From assembly GCF_025996515.1 (NCBI RefSeq), contig NZ_BLRH01000034.1, positions 310,001 through 374,000 on the forward strand: a DNA stretch of 64,000 bases. Reading direction: 5' to 3'. The translations under genes and the position numbers were made by a program. The DNA comes from Rhizohabitans arisaemae. GTDB lineage: Bacteria; Actinomycetota; Actinomycetes; Streptosporangiales; Streptosporangiaceae. Below the pieces are notes generated by a model. It searched no databases, was not told the origin of the DNA, and saw only the letters and a list, made by a program, of their open reading frames with translations. This document shows, piece by piece, positions 38,891-46,929 of the stretch (positions are counted from its first letter, which is position 1; every line of letters begins with the position of its first letter).

Positions 38891-39619
38891 TCAGCGGGCG
38901 AGCCTGGTCTGGAAGCCGTCGAGGAAGCGCTCGAGGCCGTAGGTGAAGTTCTCCTCGCGGACCTGCCCGGGGTCGCGGTCCCAGCGGGCCCGGTATCCCT
39001 CCCGCAGCCGGGGATGGTCCTGGACGGCCTGCTCGGCGGCGGGCCGCAGGCCGGCCAGCAGCTCCTGTTCGCTCTGGCCGCTGCGGGCGAGCACGGACAG
39101 GTAGGCCGCCTCGCTGACGCCCATCCCGACGACGTAGGCGATGAGGGTGTTCATGGCCTGGTCGGCTTCGTCCAGGGTGAAGCCCGCCGACTGGAACAGG
39201 GCGAGCATGCGCTCGGACTGGCGGGTCAGGTTCGGCCCGAGTGAGGCGAGCCCGGCCTGGCCGAGCACGGAGGCGACCCAGGGGTGGCGCAGGACCATCG
39301 CGCGCAGGCTGTGCGCGCAGTCCGCGGCCGCCTTGCGCCAGGCGGCCGGGTCTCCGGGGTCGGGCACCCGCATCTCGCCGTAGACCTCGTCCACGACCAG
39401 CTCGATCAGCTCGTCCTTGCCGGCGACGTGCCGGTACAGCGAGGTGGCCCCGGCGTTCAGCCGGGTGCCGAGGCTGCGCATGCTGAGGGCTTCCAGACCC
39501 TCCTCGTCCAGGAGCCGGACGGCCTCGGCGACGATGCGATCCCGGCTCAGGGCCGGCTGTTCCCGCCGCCGGGGTCGGCGGGCCCAGACCGAGGGGACGG
39601 GCTGGTTGTCGGCTGGCAT
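38891..39619 (-). CDS. TetR-family regulator with TetR_C-type effector domain
   Basis: 242 residues; ATG 39619 follows GGAGG. The helix-turn-helix is RDRIVAEAVRLLDEEGLEAL and LNAGATSLYRHVAGKDELIE, and the chain continues with ALFQSAGFTLDEADQAMNTL, as in the tetracycline-repressor-like C domain. It converges on gadB, so it need not control that gene. The operator-like palindromes at 39663 lie upstream of it, and the gene formerly on the other side of this promoter now appears to be transposon debris. Confidence 0.87.
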   Translation of the reverse strand: MPADNQPVPSVWARRPRRREQPALSRDRIVAEAVRLLDEEGLEALSMRSLGTRLNAGATSLYRHVAGKDELIELVVDEVYGEMRVPDPGDPAAWRKAAADCAHSLRAMVLRHPWVASVLGQAGLASLGPNLTRQSERMLALFQSAGFTLDEADQAMNTLIAYVVGMGVSEAAYLSVLARSGQSEQELLAGLRPAAEQAVQDHPRLREGYRARWDRDPGQVREENFTYGLERFLDGFQTRLAR

Positions 39620-39662
39620 GGCGCCTCCTTTCCCGCCCCAGCCTAGCGCACCTCGCGAACAT

Positions 39663-39680
39663 TGTACGCAGTTGCGTACA
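39663..39680. promoter_or_regulatory. TetR operator palindrome
   Basis: TGTACGCA-GT-TGCGTACA (39663-39680) is a perfect palindrome 44 bases before the TetR start. Related half-sites (GATGCGAAC, CTGTATGCATC, GCGTACGCATC) follow to about 39732, suggesting a second weaker site. Confidence 0.68.
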
Positions 39681-39749
39681 CTCAATCTTGATGCGAACAC
39701 TGTATGCATCGAGAGGACGGCGTACGCATCCTCGCCGGTTTTGCCCATA

Positions 39750-40374
39750 TTGGCACTCGAAGAGGCTGAGTGCAGAAATCGGCGCCAGAAACTTGATCTT
39801 CGTTTCGGTTTCCCGAAGCTGCGCAAGGCGGCGCGGACGATGGCCTCGGCGATGGAGGTGCTGATGGGCGTTCCGGAAACCACCGAGGAGCGGCTGGTGC
39901 CGCTGGTCGAGGTGTGAAAGGCGATCGAGGAGGTCGTGCCGCGGGAGAAGCTGACGGCTGCGGTGGAGGCGGTCGCGGCGGTGGTGCCGGTCAGCGATGA
40001 GGACGCGGCCGCCGAATGGCGGGCCGAGCTGGTCAAGCGCTACCGCACCGTGCAGGGTTTCATCGAGCCGCTGCCGGCCACGATCCCCTTCCGGGGCGGT
40101 CGAGGCCGGCACGGCGGTGCTGGCGATGGTGCACGCGGTGGCCGCGATGGCCAAGTCCCGCCGCCACTACGGTCCGGCCGACATCGCCGCCCACGACGGG
40201 TTGATCACCGGGTCGTGGCGGCCGTTGATCTTCCGCAACACCGATCTGCCCGATGGGCAGATCGATAAGGCCGCGTTCGTGCTGTGCGCGCTCATGCACC
40301 TGCATCATGCGCTGCGCCGTCGCGACGTGTTCGCCGAGGGGTCGGAGCGCTGGAGCGATCCGCAGGCCCGGTAC
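39750..40374 (+). pseudogene. Tn3-family transposase central-region relic
   Basis: Pieces in several frames give KLRKAARTMASAMEVLMGV, EVVPREKLTAAVEAVAAVVP, AEWRAELVKRYRTVQGFIEP, VLAMVHAVAAMAKSRRHYG, LITGSWRPLIF and ALRRRDVFAEGSERWSDPQA. These correspond to the part of a Tn3 TnpA just before the DDE domain. It is on the strand opposite to the C-terminal relic at 33785-34437, and carries a stop at 39915 plus frameshifts. The last part, from about 40095, stays open and runs without interruption into the deaminase-like segment. Confidence 0.72.
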
Positions 40375-40644
40375 ATCGGCGCAGATGCAATCCATGACGG
40401 CCGCATCATCTACTTCGCCATAAAGTTCACCCGGGACGGCCCCATCAGCAATCACGCCGAGATGTGCATCCTCGCGGCTGTCGGCCAAAAGAACCTGAAG
40501 AATGCACTGAACTACATCAAATGCACCTCGCCAAACTGCAGGTACTGCAAGCAGGCCATGGTGACCTACGAGGTGAACAACAACGGCAACGCCGACGACG
40601 GCGACGGCGCAGGCGGTCTTCGTTCGGTGCCTGAGCTAGCCTGA
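40375..40644 (+). CDS. Deaminase-like domain fused downstream of Tn3 sequence
   Basis: About 90 codons. The sequence GRIIYFAIKF is followed by SNHAEMCILAAVGQKN and IKCTSPNCRYCKQAM. HAE and PxCxxC, 25 residues apart, are the zinc-site motifs of the cytidine-deaminase fold, and the beta strand before HAE fits. Such small domains are found at the C-terminus of bacterial polymorphic toxins, where they edit nucleic acids. The 240 bases 40381-40620 contain 138 G or C (about 57 percent), far below the surroundings, which suggests recent import. No proper start exists: the open frame comes from transposase sequence. No immunity gene is obvious. Clade and activity are unknown. Confidence 0.5.
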   Translation: MGADAIHDGRIIYFAIKFTRDGPISNHAEMCILAAVGQKNLKNALNYIKCTSPNCRYCKQAMVTYEVNNNGNADDGDGAGGLRSVPELA

Positions 40645-40712
40645 GCGTGCCTGATGCCGACAGCCACCGTCGGTAAGGTCCGCCCCGGATGATCTTCCCC
40701 CTCGGTGGGATA

Positions 40713-41915
40713 TCAGCCGTCGAGGTATGCGTGCTCGCCGACGACCGAGTCCCGCATGGTGAACCGCGCGCCGGTCAGACGCGCCTTGGCCGTCCCGTCG
40801 GCGGCCAAGATCGGCGTGTCCGCGCTGCCCAGGGCCAGTTCGCTGCCGGCGGGCTCAAGGTCCTTGAGCTTGCCGCCGAGGCGTACCGGTTTGGCCGCAT
40901 ACAGGGTGCCGGCCGGGGTGACGATGTCGAACTCGGCGTCGAGGTGCAGGTCGCTGGCGAACCGCACCCGGCTCAGGCTGTCCTCGTTTCCCTCGCCGAG
41001 GGAGCCAACGGACGGCCGCGGCCAACTGGCGCGCAGCATCACGCGGCCGCCAAGGGCGTCGCTGTGGCCGACCATGGCCAGGCGTGACATCTGGGCCAGC
41101 ACGCCGGCCCCGTCATCGTGCTTGCCGGGCTCGAACAGCAAGATCTCCGCGCCCGCCGCCTTGAGGTGGTCTCCGGCCACGTCGATGCGCTCGGTCTTGC
41201 CGTTGATCTCGACGTCGACGCTGCCTTCCATCGACACCTGCATGATCATCGAGGGGTCGACGAGCATCGACATGAACGGGGCCGCGCTCGGAGCGAAGAA
41301 CAGTGTGGGCGTGACGCCGGTCGGCTCGTTGTCGTCGTCGGCCGGGTACCACGCCTCGGGCAGGGTGGTGCCGCGCAGCACGTTCGGCGCGTGGGCGATG
41401 TCGAACGGGCCGTCGCCGCGTGGGATGCCGTGGTAGGGCCTGGTGAGCGGCTTCGTGTACGGGGGGACGTCGTCGATGACGGCGTAGGTGTCGATGGCGT
41501 TGCGGTGCGTCAATCGCAGGGTGCTGGTCTCCAGGATGCCGAAGCGGCGGATGTGCATCTGCGCAGGGAAGTTCTTGCCCGGCGCGATCTGCCGCACGCG
41601 CCCGGTGCTGGGCAGGAGCGGGTTGGTAAGCAGCTGGACACGGTCGTCGAGTTCGTAGCTGAAGCCCTTGATGCCGGTCTCGGGAGCGCTGTTCAGCATC
41701 TGCTCGAGCTCGGCGTAGCCTTCGTCGTCCACGCGGGCCTCGAAGCCGGGCATCGGCCAGGTGTTGATCTGGACTAACCCGGAGAGGTTGATCGTCTCGC
41801 GGCGGCCCGCGTAGTAGTCGTCGCCGAACACGACGGTGGTGCAGGCGAGGAGGTGGGCCCGGATCGGCTTGGGCTCGAGGTTGAGAGACTCATAAGTCTC
41901 GCGGAAAGCACTCAT
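40713..41915 (-). CDS. Conserved-looking 400-residue protein of unknown function
   Basis: 400 residues from ATG 41915. There is no signal peptide, membrane helix or motif that I recognise. The chain is rich in beta-type sequence with evenly spread Asp and Pro (for example FGDDYYAGRRETINLSGLV, DPSMIMQVSMEGSVDVEING, VRFASDLHLDAEFDIV). Composition is less GC-biased than the neighbours. It lies between the deaminase-like frame and a set of gene scars. It could belong to a mobile cargo, but nothing in the sequence says what it does. The whole frame has the codon pattern of a real gene. Confidence 0.75.
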   Translation of the reverse strand: MSAFRETYESLNLEPKPIRAHLLACTTVVFGDDYYAGRRETINLSGLVQINTWPMPGFEARVDDEGYAELEQMLNSAPETGIKGFSYELDDRVQLLTNPLLPSTGRVRQIAPGKNFPAQMHIRRFGILETSTLRLTHRNAIDTYAVIDDVPPYTKPLTRPYHGIPRGDGPFDIAHAPNVLRGTTLPEAWYPADDDNEPTGVTPTLFFAPSAAPFMSMLVDPSMIMQVSMEGSVDVEINGKTERIDVAGDHLKAAGAEILLFEPGKHDDGAGVLAQMSRLAMVGHSDALGGRVMLRASWPRPSVGSLGEGNEDSLSRVRFASDLHLDAEFDIVTPAGTLYAAKPVRLGGKLKDLEPAGSELALGSADTPILAADGTAKARLTGARFTMRDSVVGEHAYLDG

Positions 41916-42345
41916 ATCGTCACGGTAGCGCCGAGTTGCGAGTGAAGATCAACGCAGGCCGCGGGGTTCGGTCGTGGCCGACGATCATGTGGCGTAGATC
42001 CGCAGGACATCAACGCTGAGGCCTGCGACTAGAATGTCCCAAAGATCTTGGCGGTCTAGCCAGACAGGGTCTCGGGATTCAGACTCGGGTCATGGATGGG
42101 CCGTCGGAGGGTTCCGGCAGGGCCTGAGGTATGGGTCGTGTGCCGGGATATGATCCCGGCCGGGAGTGTGTTCCCGTTCCTGGCCGACCATCGGGCGGTG
42201 TTGACGTCGGGTCCCCTGGCCATATCAGCCCCCGGCCCAGACCACGACTGCGACGACTGAACACCGACCGCGGCCTACCCCCAGCGCTGCGGTCCCGTGA
42301 CACCTGCGCTCTGATCTGCGCTGCCCCGAGCCGGGCAGCCAGTCA

Positions 42346-42382
42346 TCGTGTACGTGATAATGATCTATTGTCGCGTACACGA
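42346..42382. promoter_or_regulatory. Orphan operator, nine-base arms
   Basis: TCGTGTACG (42346-42354) and CGTACACGA (42374-42382) pair perfectly across an AT-rich 19-base centre that could hold a -10 box. It stands 14 bases before the relic TetR start at 42397. The preceding interval 41916-42345 holds no intact gene; a 36-codon frame at 42150 recalls IS1182 transposase starts (PAGSVFPFLADHR). Confidence 0.55.
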
Positions 42383-42396
42383 GCGATCATGGCGAC

Positions 42397-42694
42397 GTGG
42401 CGACCAGGAGAACCCTCAGCCGGGGCCGTGTGCGACTCCGGCATGTTATCCGGTACGACAACATAGCCCGGTTCTCCCCCGCCCCTGGAGATCGACCTCA
42501 TCCCGGTGTCGGACACGGTGTTCGCCGGGACGGGAGCCGGCCCCTCCTTCAGCGAGGACTACATGCCGGTGGTGTTCTCCACCCTCGCCGACGGCACCGG
42601 CTGCTGCTACATCGGCATGCGCGCCGCACCCAAGGTCGCTTGGCGGGCCGGGCGGGTACGGCGGGCGGCCGCGGCTCCAGGCGGGAATCCCTAG
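42397..42694 (+). pseudogene. Deletion scar: TetR N-terminus joined to a serine hydrolase C-terminus
   Basis: GTG 42397 opens VATRRTLSRGRV, a frequent beginning of TetR proteins in actinomycetes, then loses sense. From about 42478, in another frame, PLEIDLIPVSDTVFAGTGAG and SEDYMPVVFSTLADG form the end of a beta-lactamase-like serine hydrolase, breaking off near 42630. The pattern fits loss of a segment that ran from inside a TetR gene to inside the hydrolase gene. Confidence 0.5.
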
Positions 42695-42703
42695 GATCGC
42701 GGT

Positions 42704-43045
42704 ATGGCTCTCAACTTGTTCGCCGGGATTCCGGTCACCGAGTACGCAGCGGCCCTGGCGTGGTACGAACGGCTGCTCGGCTCCCCGCCGACGTTCATCG
42801 CGAGCGACACCGAGGCCGTGTGGGAGCTCGCGGAACACCGGTTCGTGTACATCGAGGAGCGGCCTGAACACGCCGGCCACGCCATGCACACCCTTTTCGT
42901 CGACGACCTCGACGCGTATGTGGCGCAGATCGCCGAGCGGGGGCTGGACCCCGCGCGGCGGGAGACCTACGCCAACGGGGTGCGCAAGATCACCTACCGG
43001 GATTCGGACGGAAACGAGATCGGGTTCGGCGGCGCTCCCCGCTGA
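42704..43045 (+). CDS. Single-domain VOC protein
   Basis: 113 residues from ATG 42704. FAGIPVTEYAAALAWYERLL opens the typical VOC half-fold, and RKITYRDSDGNEIGFGG closes it, with the Glu near GNEIGF as a probable metal ligand. It is half the size of the VOC protein at 26391 and likely acts as a dimer. Related proteins are annotated as glyoxalase or bleomycin-resistance-like; the substrate is unknown. The start lies 10 bases past the hydrolase scar, so the gene may have kept its own leaderless promoter (TAGGAT at 42692). Confidence 0.8.
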   Translation: MALNLFAGIPVTEYAAALAWYERLLGSPPTFIASDTEAVWELAEHRFVYIEERPEHAGHAMHTLFVDDLDAYVAQIAERGLDPARRETYANGVRKITYRDSDGNEIGFGGAPR

Positions 43046-43048
43046 CCC

Positions 43049-43205
43049 GATACGGGCCGTGCGGCCGATCGTGATCGTGCGCCGGACGAAGCCGAAGATC
43101 GCCACGTGGGTGGCCGGGCACATACCGCACCCGCCACCGCCCAGGAGGGCGCCTCCGGCGCCCGGACCGTCGCAGGCCGTACCCCGCACGCGGCGCCCGT
43201 ACCGG
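43049..43205. repeat. Degenerate GGTACGGGC-family copies
   Basis: GATACGGGC (43049-43057) and CGCAGGCCGTACC (43171-43183) resemble the two ends of the family with a longer insert. GCGCCCGTACCGG (43193-43205) is a further half copy. The interval to 43296 holds no gene. Confidence 0.4.
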
Positions 43206-43296
43206 TCGCAATCAGTTGGAAACCCGCCAAGGGCCGGGCCGGTTCCTGCGCGCCTCCCGGGATCCCCGAGCCCGTGAACCGCGCGGCGCCACCGCC

Positions 43297-44250
43297 CTAA
43301 AGTCCGGGCGTGTCCTCTCGCCGGTGCCCGGATGCCGTGGCACGGTACACCCCGGGTGGTGTGCCGACCACTCTGCGGAAGGCGGCGCCGAACGCGAACT
43401 CGCCGCCGTAACCGACCGCGGAGGCGATCTCGCCCAGCGTGAGCCCGGGGTCCTCGCGCAGCATCTCCTTGGCCAGCTCCATGCGCCACCGGGTCAGATG
43501 CGCGAACGGGCTCTCCCCGACGAGTTCGCGGAACCGGTGGGCGAAGGCCGAGCGGCTCATCCCGGCGGCGCGCGCGAGGGTGACCAGGCTCCACGGTCGT
43601 TCCGGCGCATCGTAGAGGGCGTCCAGGGCCCGGGCGACGCGGTCGTCGGCCAGCCCGGCCCGCCACGAACCGGCCGGGGAGGGCCGCTCGAGTTCGCCGC
43701 GGACGCCGTTCAGCAGCAGCAGTTCGGCCAGCCGGGCGGCGATGAGCGGCGCACCCCGCCGCCCCGCGCGGACCTCCTCGCGCAGGAGCGCCAGGAGGCG
43801 GCCGAGCCCGGGTACGGGCTCACCCGCGGCGGGGGCGTGGACCACCGGGGGAAGCGCCCGGAGCAGGAGTGCCCTGCCGGCGCCCGTCACCACCGACTCC
43901 GCGCAGAGCACCACGGTCACGGCGCCGTCGCCCCCGTAGCGGCGCCGTACCGACAGCCCGTCCGGCGCCGGGGGCGTCTCGTCCGCGACCGGCGCGCCCG
44001 GCCGGTGCCGCAGCGTGTGGGGTGTGCCGTGCGCGAGGATCACCAGGTCGCCGGGCCCGATGCGGCTCTCCCGCCCGTCGAGCCCCAGCCACATCTCGCC
44101 GTCGAGGACGTGGTGCAGCACGACGGTGTCGCGCGGGCCGATCCGGAAACCCCAGGGCGCGCCGAGTTCGATCCGCCCGAACGCGCTCGTGGTGATCCGC
44201 ACCCGGCGCAGCAGCGCACTGAGCACATCAGGCCTCGGACGATCACGCAT
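43297..44250 (-). CDS. AraC-family regulator with cupin-like sensor domain
   Basis: 317 residues from ATG 44250 (GTG or ATG options lie upstream). The first 180 residues are an AraC-type cupin (WLGLDGRESRIGPGDLVILA, HGTPHTLRHRPG). The C-terminal double helix-turn-helix has LARAAGMSRSAFAHRFRELV and LGEIASAVGYGGEFAFGAAFR, with VVGTPPGVYR as the final landmark. Such regulators often control the adjacent oxidoreductase. The epimerase-type gene at 44328 starts 77 bases away on the other strand and is the probable target. Confidence 0.88.
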   Translation of the reverse strand: MRDRPRPDVLSALLRRVRITTSAFGRIELGAPWGFRIGPRDTVVLHHVLDGEMWLGLDGRESRIGPGDLVILAHGTPHTLRHRPGAPVADETPPAPDGLSVRRRYGGDGAVTVVLCAESVVTGAGRALLLRALPPVVHAPAAGEPVPGLGRLLALLREEVRAGRRGAPLIAARLAELLLLNGVRGELERPSPAGSWRAGLADDRVARALDALYDAPERPWSLVTLARAAGMSRSAFAHRFRELVGESPFAHLTRWRMELAKEMLREDPGLTLGEIASAVGYGGEFAFGAAFRRVVGTPPGVYRATASGHRREDTPGL

Positions 44251-44327
44251 GGCACCTGGACTTTCCCGCATACCCCTCGGGCGCGCCGCTTTCTAGGGTG
44301 GGTCATCCCCTCACCAAGGAGACGACG

Positions 44328-45212
44328 TTGGACATTCTTATCACCGGTGCGAGCGGGTTCATCGGCTCGGCGCTGACCCGCGTCCTGGTCGCCCGCGGGC
44401 ACCGCGTCCGCGGCCTGGCCAGGAGCGACACGGCCGAAGCCAAGGTCCGCAGCGCAGGCGCGGAGCCCGTCCGGGGGAGCCTGACCGACGTGGCGGTGCT
44501 CGCGCGCGAGGCAGCCGCCGGCGACGGCGTGGTGCACACCGCGGCCACCGAGGGCGAGGACCGCCCCGCAGTCGACGCGGCGGCCGTCACCTCGATGCTC
44601 GCCGCGATGACCTCGGGGGTCTTCGTGACCACCACCGGGGCGCCGCGGGCCCGGTCGTCCCGGACGCCGGTCGTCGAGGACGACACCGCGGAGACGACCG
44701 GGCCGCTTGCCTGGCTGGCCGAGGCGGAGTCCCGGGTGCTCGGCGCCACGGGCGTCCGGGGGGTCGTGGTGCGGCCTCCGATGGTGTACGGCGACGGGGC
44801 GGGCCCGGTCGCCGGACTGGTCCGGCGCGCCCGCCTGGACGGGGTGGCCCGCTACGTCGGCTCCGGGGAGAACCGCTGGTCCACGGTGCACGTCGGCGAT
44901 CTCGCCCTCGCCTACGCGGTGCTGCTGGAATCCGAGGCGACCGGGGTGTTCCACGTGGCGGAGACGGCGCCGGTCCCGATGGCCCGGCTCTTCGCCGCCA
45001 TCGGGGACGCCGCCGGCGTGCCCGCATGCTCCTGGAGCCTGGCCGAAGCCCTGGAAACGCACGGTCCCCTCGCCGGATTCCTGGCGATGGACGCCGCCTT
45101 GGACGCCGGCCGGCTGCGGCGGCTCGGCTGGGCCCCCAGGTTCGGGCAGACGCTGCACGGGATCTGCGGCGCACTCCGCAACCCCGCGCAACACTACGCC
45201 GCCGCCCCCTGA
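44328..45212 (+). CDS. NAD(P)-dependent epimerase/dehydratase-like protein (extended SDR)
   Basis: 294 residues. TTG 44328 is chosen because AAGGAG lies six bases before it and the Rossmann strand starts immediately (LDILITGASGFIGSALTRVL). A longer in-frame start at 44298 would place ten odd residues in front. The glycine motif TGASGFIG is intact, but the YxxxK catalytic pair of classical SDRs is not evident, so it may belong to the atypical group of NAD-binding proteins. VVVRPPMVYGDGAGPVAGLV is the conserved substrate loop. It is paired with the divergent AraC regulator. Confidence 0.82.
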   Translation: MDILITGASGFIGSALTRVLVARGHRVRGLARSDTAEAKVRSAGAEPVRGSLTDVAVLAREAAAGDGVVHTAATEGEDRPAVDAAAVTSMLAAMTSGVFVTTTGAPRARSSRTPVVEDDTAETTGPLAWLAEAESRVLGATGVRGVVVRPPMVYGDGAGPVAGLVRRARLDGVARYVGSGENRWSTVHVGDLALAYAVLLESEATGVFHVAETAPVPMARLFAAIGDAAGVPACSWSLAEALETHGPLAGFLAMDAALDAGRLRRLGWAPRFGQTLHGICGALRNPAQHYAAAP

Positions 45213-45349
45213 CCTGACCTCCGCCCGGGTGCCGCCCGAGGCCGGAGTGCGGGTTGGGTGCTCATAGTCTCGGCCGAGATTCCGACGAGCCCGGTTAGGT
45301 GGCGTCCGGTGACGGCCGCCGGGTTCGCACCGGCGAAATTCGACGTGTG

Positions 45350-45877
45350 TCACTGATCGGTGATCGTCTTGAGCCAGTCCGCGGCCGAGCGCGGGGTGCT
45401 GAAGCGGAACACCCGCAAAGGGGCGAAACGTGGGCCGTAGGCGCGCTGCCGGATGTCCGCTCGGCGGGTCGCGTGCTGCGACCACGCCCACCACGCGGGG
45501 TGATCTCGACGGAACCAGTCCGCCAGTGTTTCGCGATTCCCGCCGAAGATCGACTCGCGCAGAACAGTCCGTCGCAAGGATCGGCGCAGAATCCGGGGCA
45601 TGACGATCCGCCGGGGGTAGTCCAGCCAGACCACGGTGTCGGCACGCTCCCACAGCAGATCGCGGACCGACGGGTAGCCGAACGAGTCGAAGATCCACGC
45701 CGGCGAGGTGGTGATCTCGGCGACCTGAGCGGCGAAGTCATCGTTGACGGCCCAGCCCGGGCCGGTGAAGTACAAGGCGTCCATCTCGTGGTACGGCACG
45801 GCGAAACGAGCGCTCAGCGCCCGTGCCAGGGTGGACTTGCCGGCCCCGCTGATGCCGACCACGAGGATGCGTTGCAC
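45350..45877 (-). CDS. P-loop kinase-like protein (FlaR/topology-modulation type)
   Basis: 175 residues from ATG 45877. The Walker A motif is GISGAGKST near residues 8-16, followed by LARALSARFAVPYHEMDALY, a pattern of adenylate-kinase-like proteins formerly called topology modulation protein FlaR. WLDYPRRIVMPRILRRSLRR supplies the Arg-rich lid. The substrate is unknown; nucleotides or small alcohols are possible. It stands alone with no evident regulator. Confidence 0.82.
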   Translation of the reverse strand: MQRILVVGISGAGKSTLARALSARFAVPYHEMDALYFTGPGWAVNDDFAAQVAEITTSPAWIFDSFGYPSVRDLLWERADTVVWLDYPRRIVMPRILRRSLRRTVLRESIFGGNRETLADWFRRDHPAWWAWSQHATRRADIRQRAYGPRFAPLRVFRFSTPRSAADWLKTITDQ

Positions 45878-45993
45878 CCGTACAGGCTAGGCCCCTAAAA
45901 CGACGCCAAGACAGACGACGGCCACACGGTGCCGAGGCTCCGAGTCCCCGGGGACGCAACCGTTTTCAGCCGGGACCACGAGCACCCCGGGGT

Positions 45994-46032
45994 GGTACGG
46001 GCGGCGCCGGGCCCGCCGCCGCAGGCCGTACC
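45994..46032. repeat. GGTACGGGC-family hairpin, copy 4, with a half copy downstream
   Basis: GGTACGG (45994-46000) and CCGTACC (46026-46032) enclose a GC-rich self-pairing insert that ends GCAGG. A right-hand half copy CCGCAGGCCGTACC lies at 46167-46180. The interval 45878-46250 shows no gene. Confidence 0.6.
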
Positions 46033-46250
46033 GGCGCCGGACATCCCGCACCACGCCGGCCTCCGCCCTTGTCCCGCTCGCCCCAGACGACGGCTCGGGG
46101 AGATCGGACACGGGGAATTGCGACGGGGCGGGGGAGCTGCGGGGCTGCGTCCCCGGGTCCGATCCCCCGCAGGCCGTACCCGTACGAGGCACCGGGTGCC
46201 CTCCTTTTCCGGTAGGAAGACCCCGTACGAGCCCGCAACGGGCTCCGCCG

Positions 46251-46892
46251 TCAGACGGCCAGGGCGAGTCCGCGGACGTCCTGGTCCACCTGCTTGCGCG
46301 AGGTCTCGGCCAGGTCCTTGAACGGGGCGAGCCCCGGGACCGCATAGGCGAGGGTCATCTCGGCGCGCACCACCTCAAGGCGCCGGTCCAGGCCGATCTG
46401 GCTGAACACCGCCCGCAGGTAGGGAAGCTGGTGGTCGAACTCCGCCCGGGGCGCGCCGGGGGAGTAGGAACCGCCGCACGCGGCCACCACGACGACCCGC
46501 TTGCCGACCAGCAGGCCGCTGCCGTCGACCGGATCGACCATGTGCTCCTTGACCACCACCCGGTCCACCCATGCCTTCAGCGCGGACGGAATCGTGAAGT
46601 TGTACATCGGCACCCCCAGGAGCAGGGTGTCGGCGGCCCGCAACTCCTCGATGAGCGGCTCGGAAACCGCCCAGCCCGCACGCTGCTCACTCGACCGCTC
46701 CGTCTCGGGCGTCAGGCTCGCCTCCACGGTGGCCTCGTCGAGGTGGGGGACGGGCAAGGCCCCCAGATCACGGTAGACGTAGTCCCCCAGGGGGTTGGCC
46801 CGGCGCCAGTACCGGACGAACGCCGCGGTGACCTCACGGGTCACCGACTCCGTCCGGCGCATGCTGGAATCGATGTGCAACAGTCCAGGCAT
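46251..46892 (-). CDS. azoR: FMN-dependent NADH-azoreductase
   Basis: 213 residues from ATG 46892. It begins LLHIDSSMRRTESVTREVT, the FMN phosphate loop of flavodoxin-like quinone reductases, and has LLGVPMYNFTIPSALKAWVD and VVAACGGSYSPG, the signature segments of AzoR. The enzyme reduces quinones and azo dyes by two electrons with NADH in the cytoplasm, often in response to electrophile stress. It starts 37 bases after the MerR gene on the same strand, so both are likely transcribed from the MerR-type promoter at 47849-47879. Confidence 0.9.
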   Translation of the reverse strand: MPGLLHIDSSMRRTESVTREVTAAFVRYWRRANPLGDYVYRDLGALPVPHLDEATVEASLTPETERSSEQRAGWAVSEPLIEELRAADTLLLGVPMYNFTIPSALKAWVDRVVVKEHMVDPVDGSGLLVGKRVVVVAACGGSYSPGAPRAEFDHQLPYLRAVFSQIGLDRRLEVVRAEMTLAYAVPGLAPFKDLAETSRKQVDQDVRGLALAV

Positions 46893-46929
46893 GATCGTGT
46901 GCTCCTTGTCGTGATGGTGCATGGTGTGT

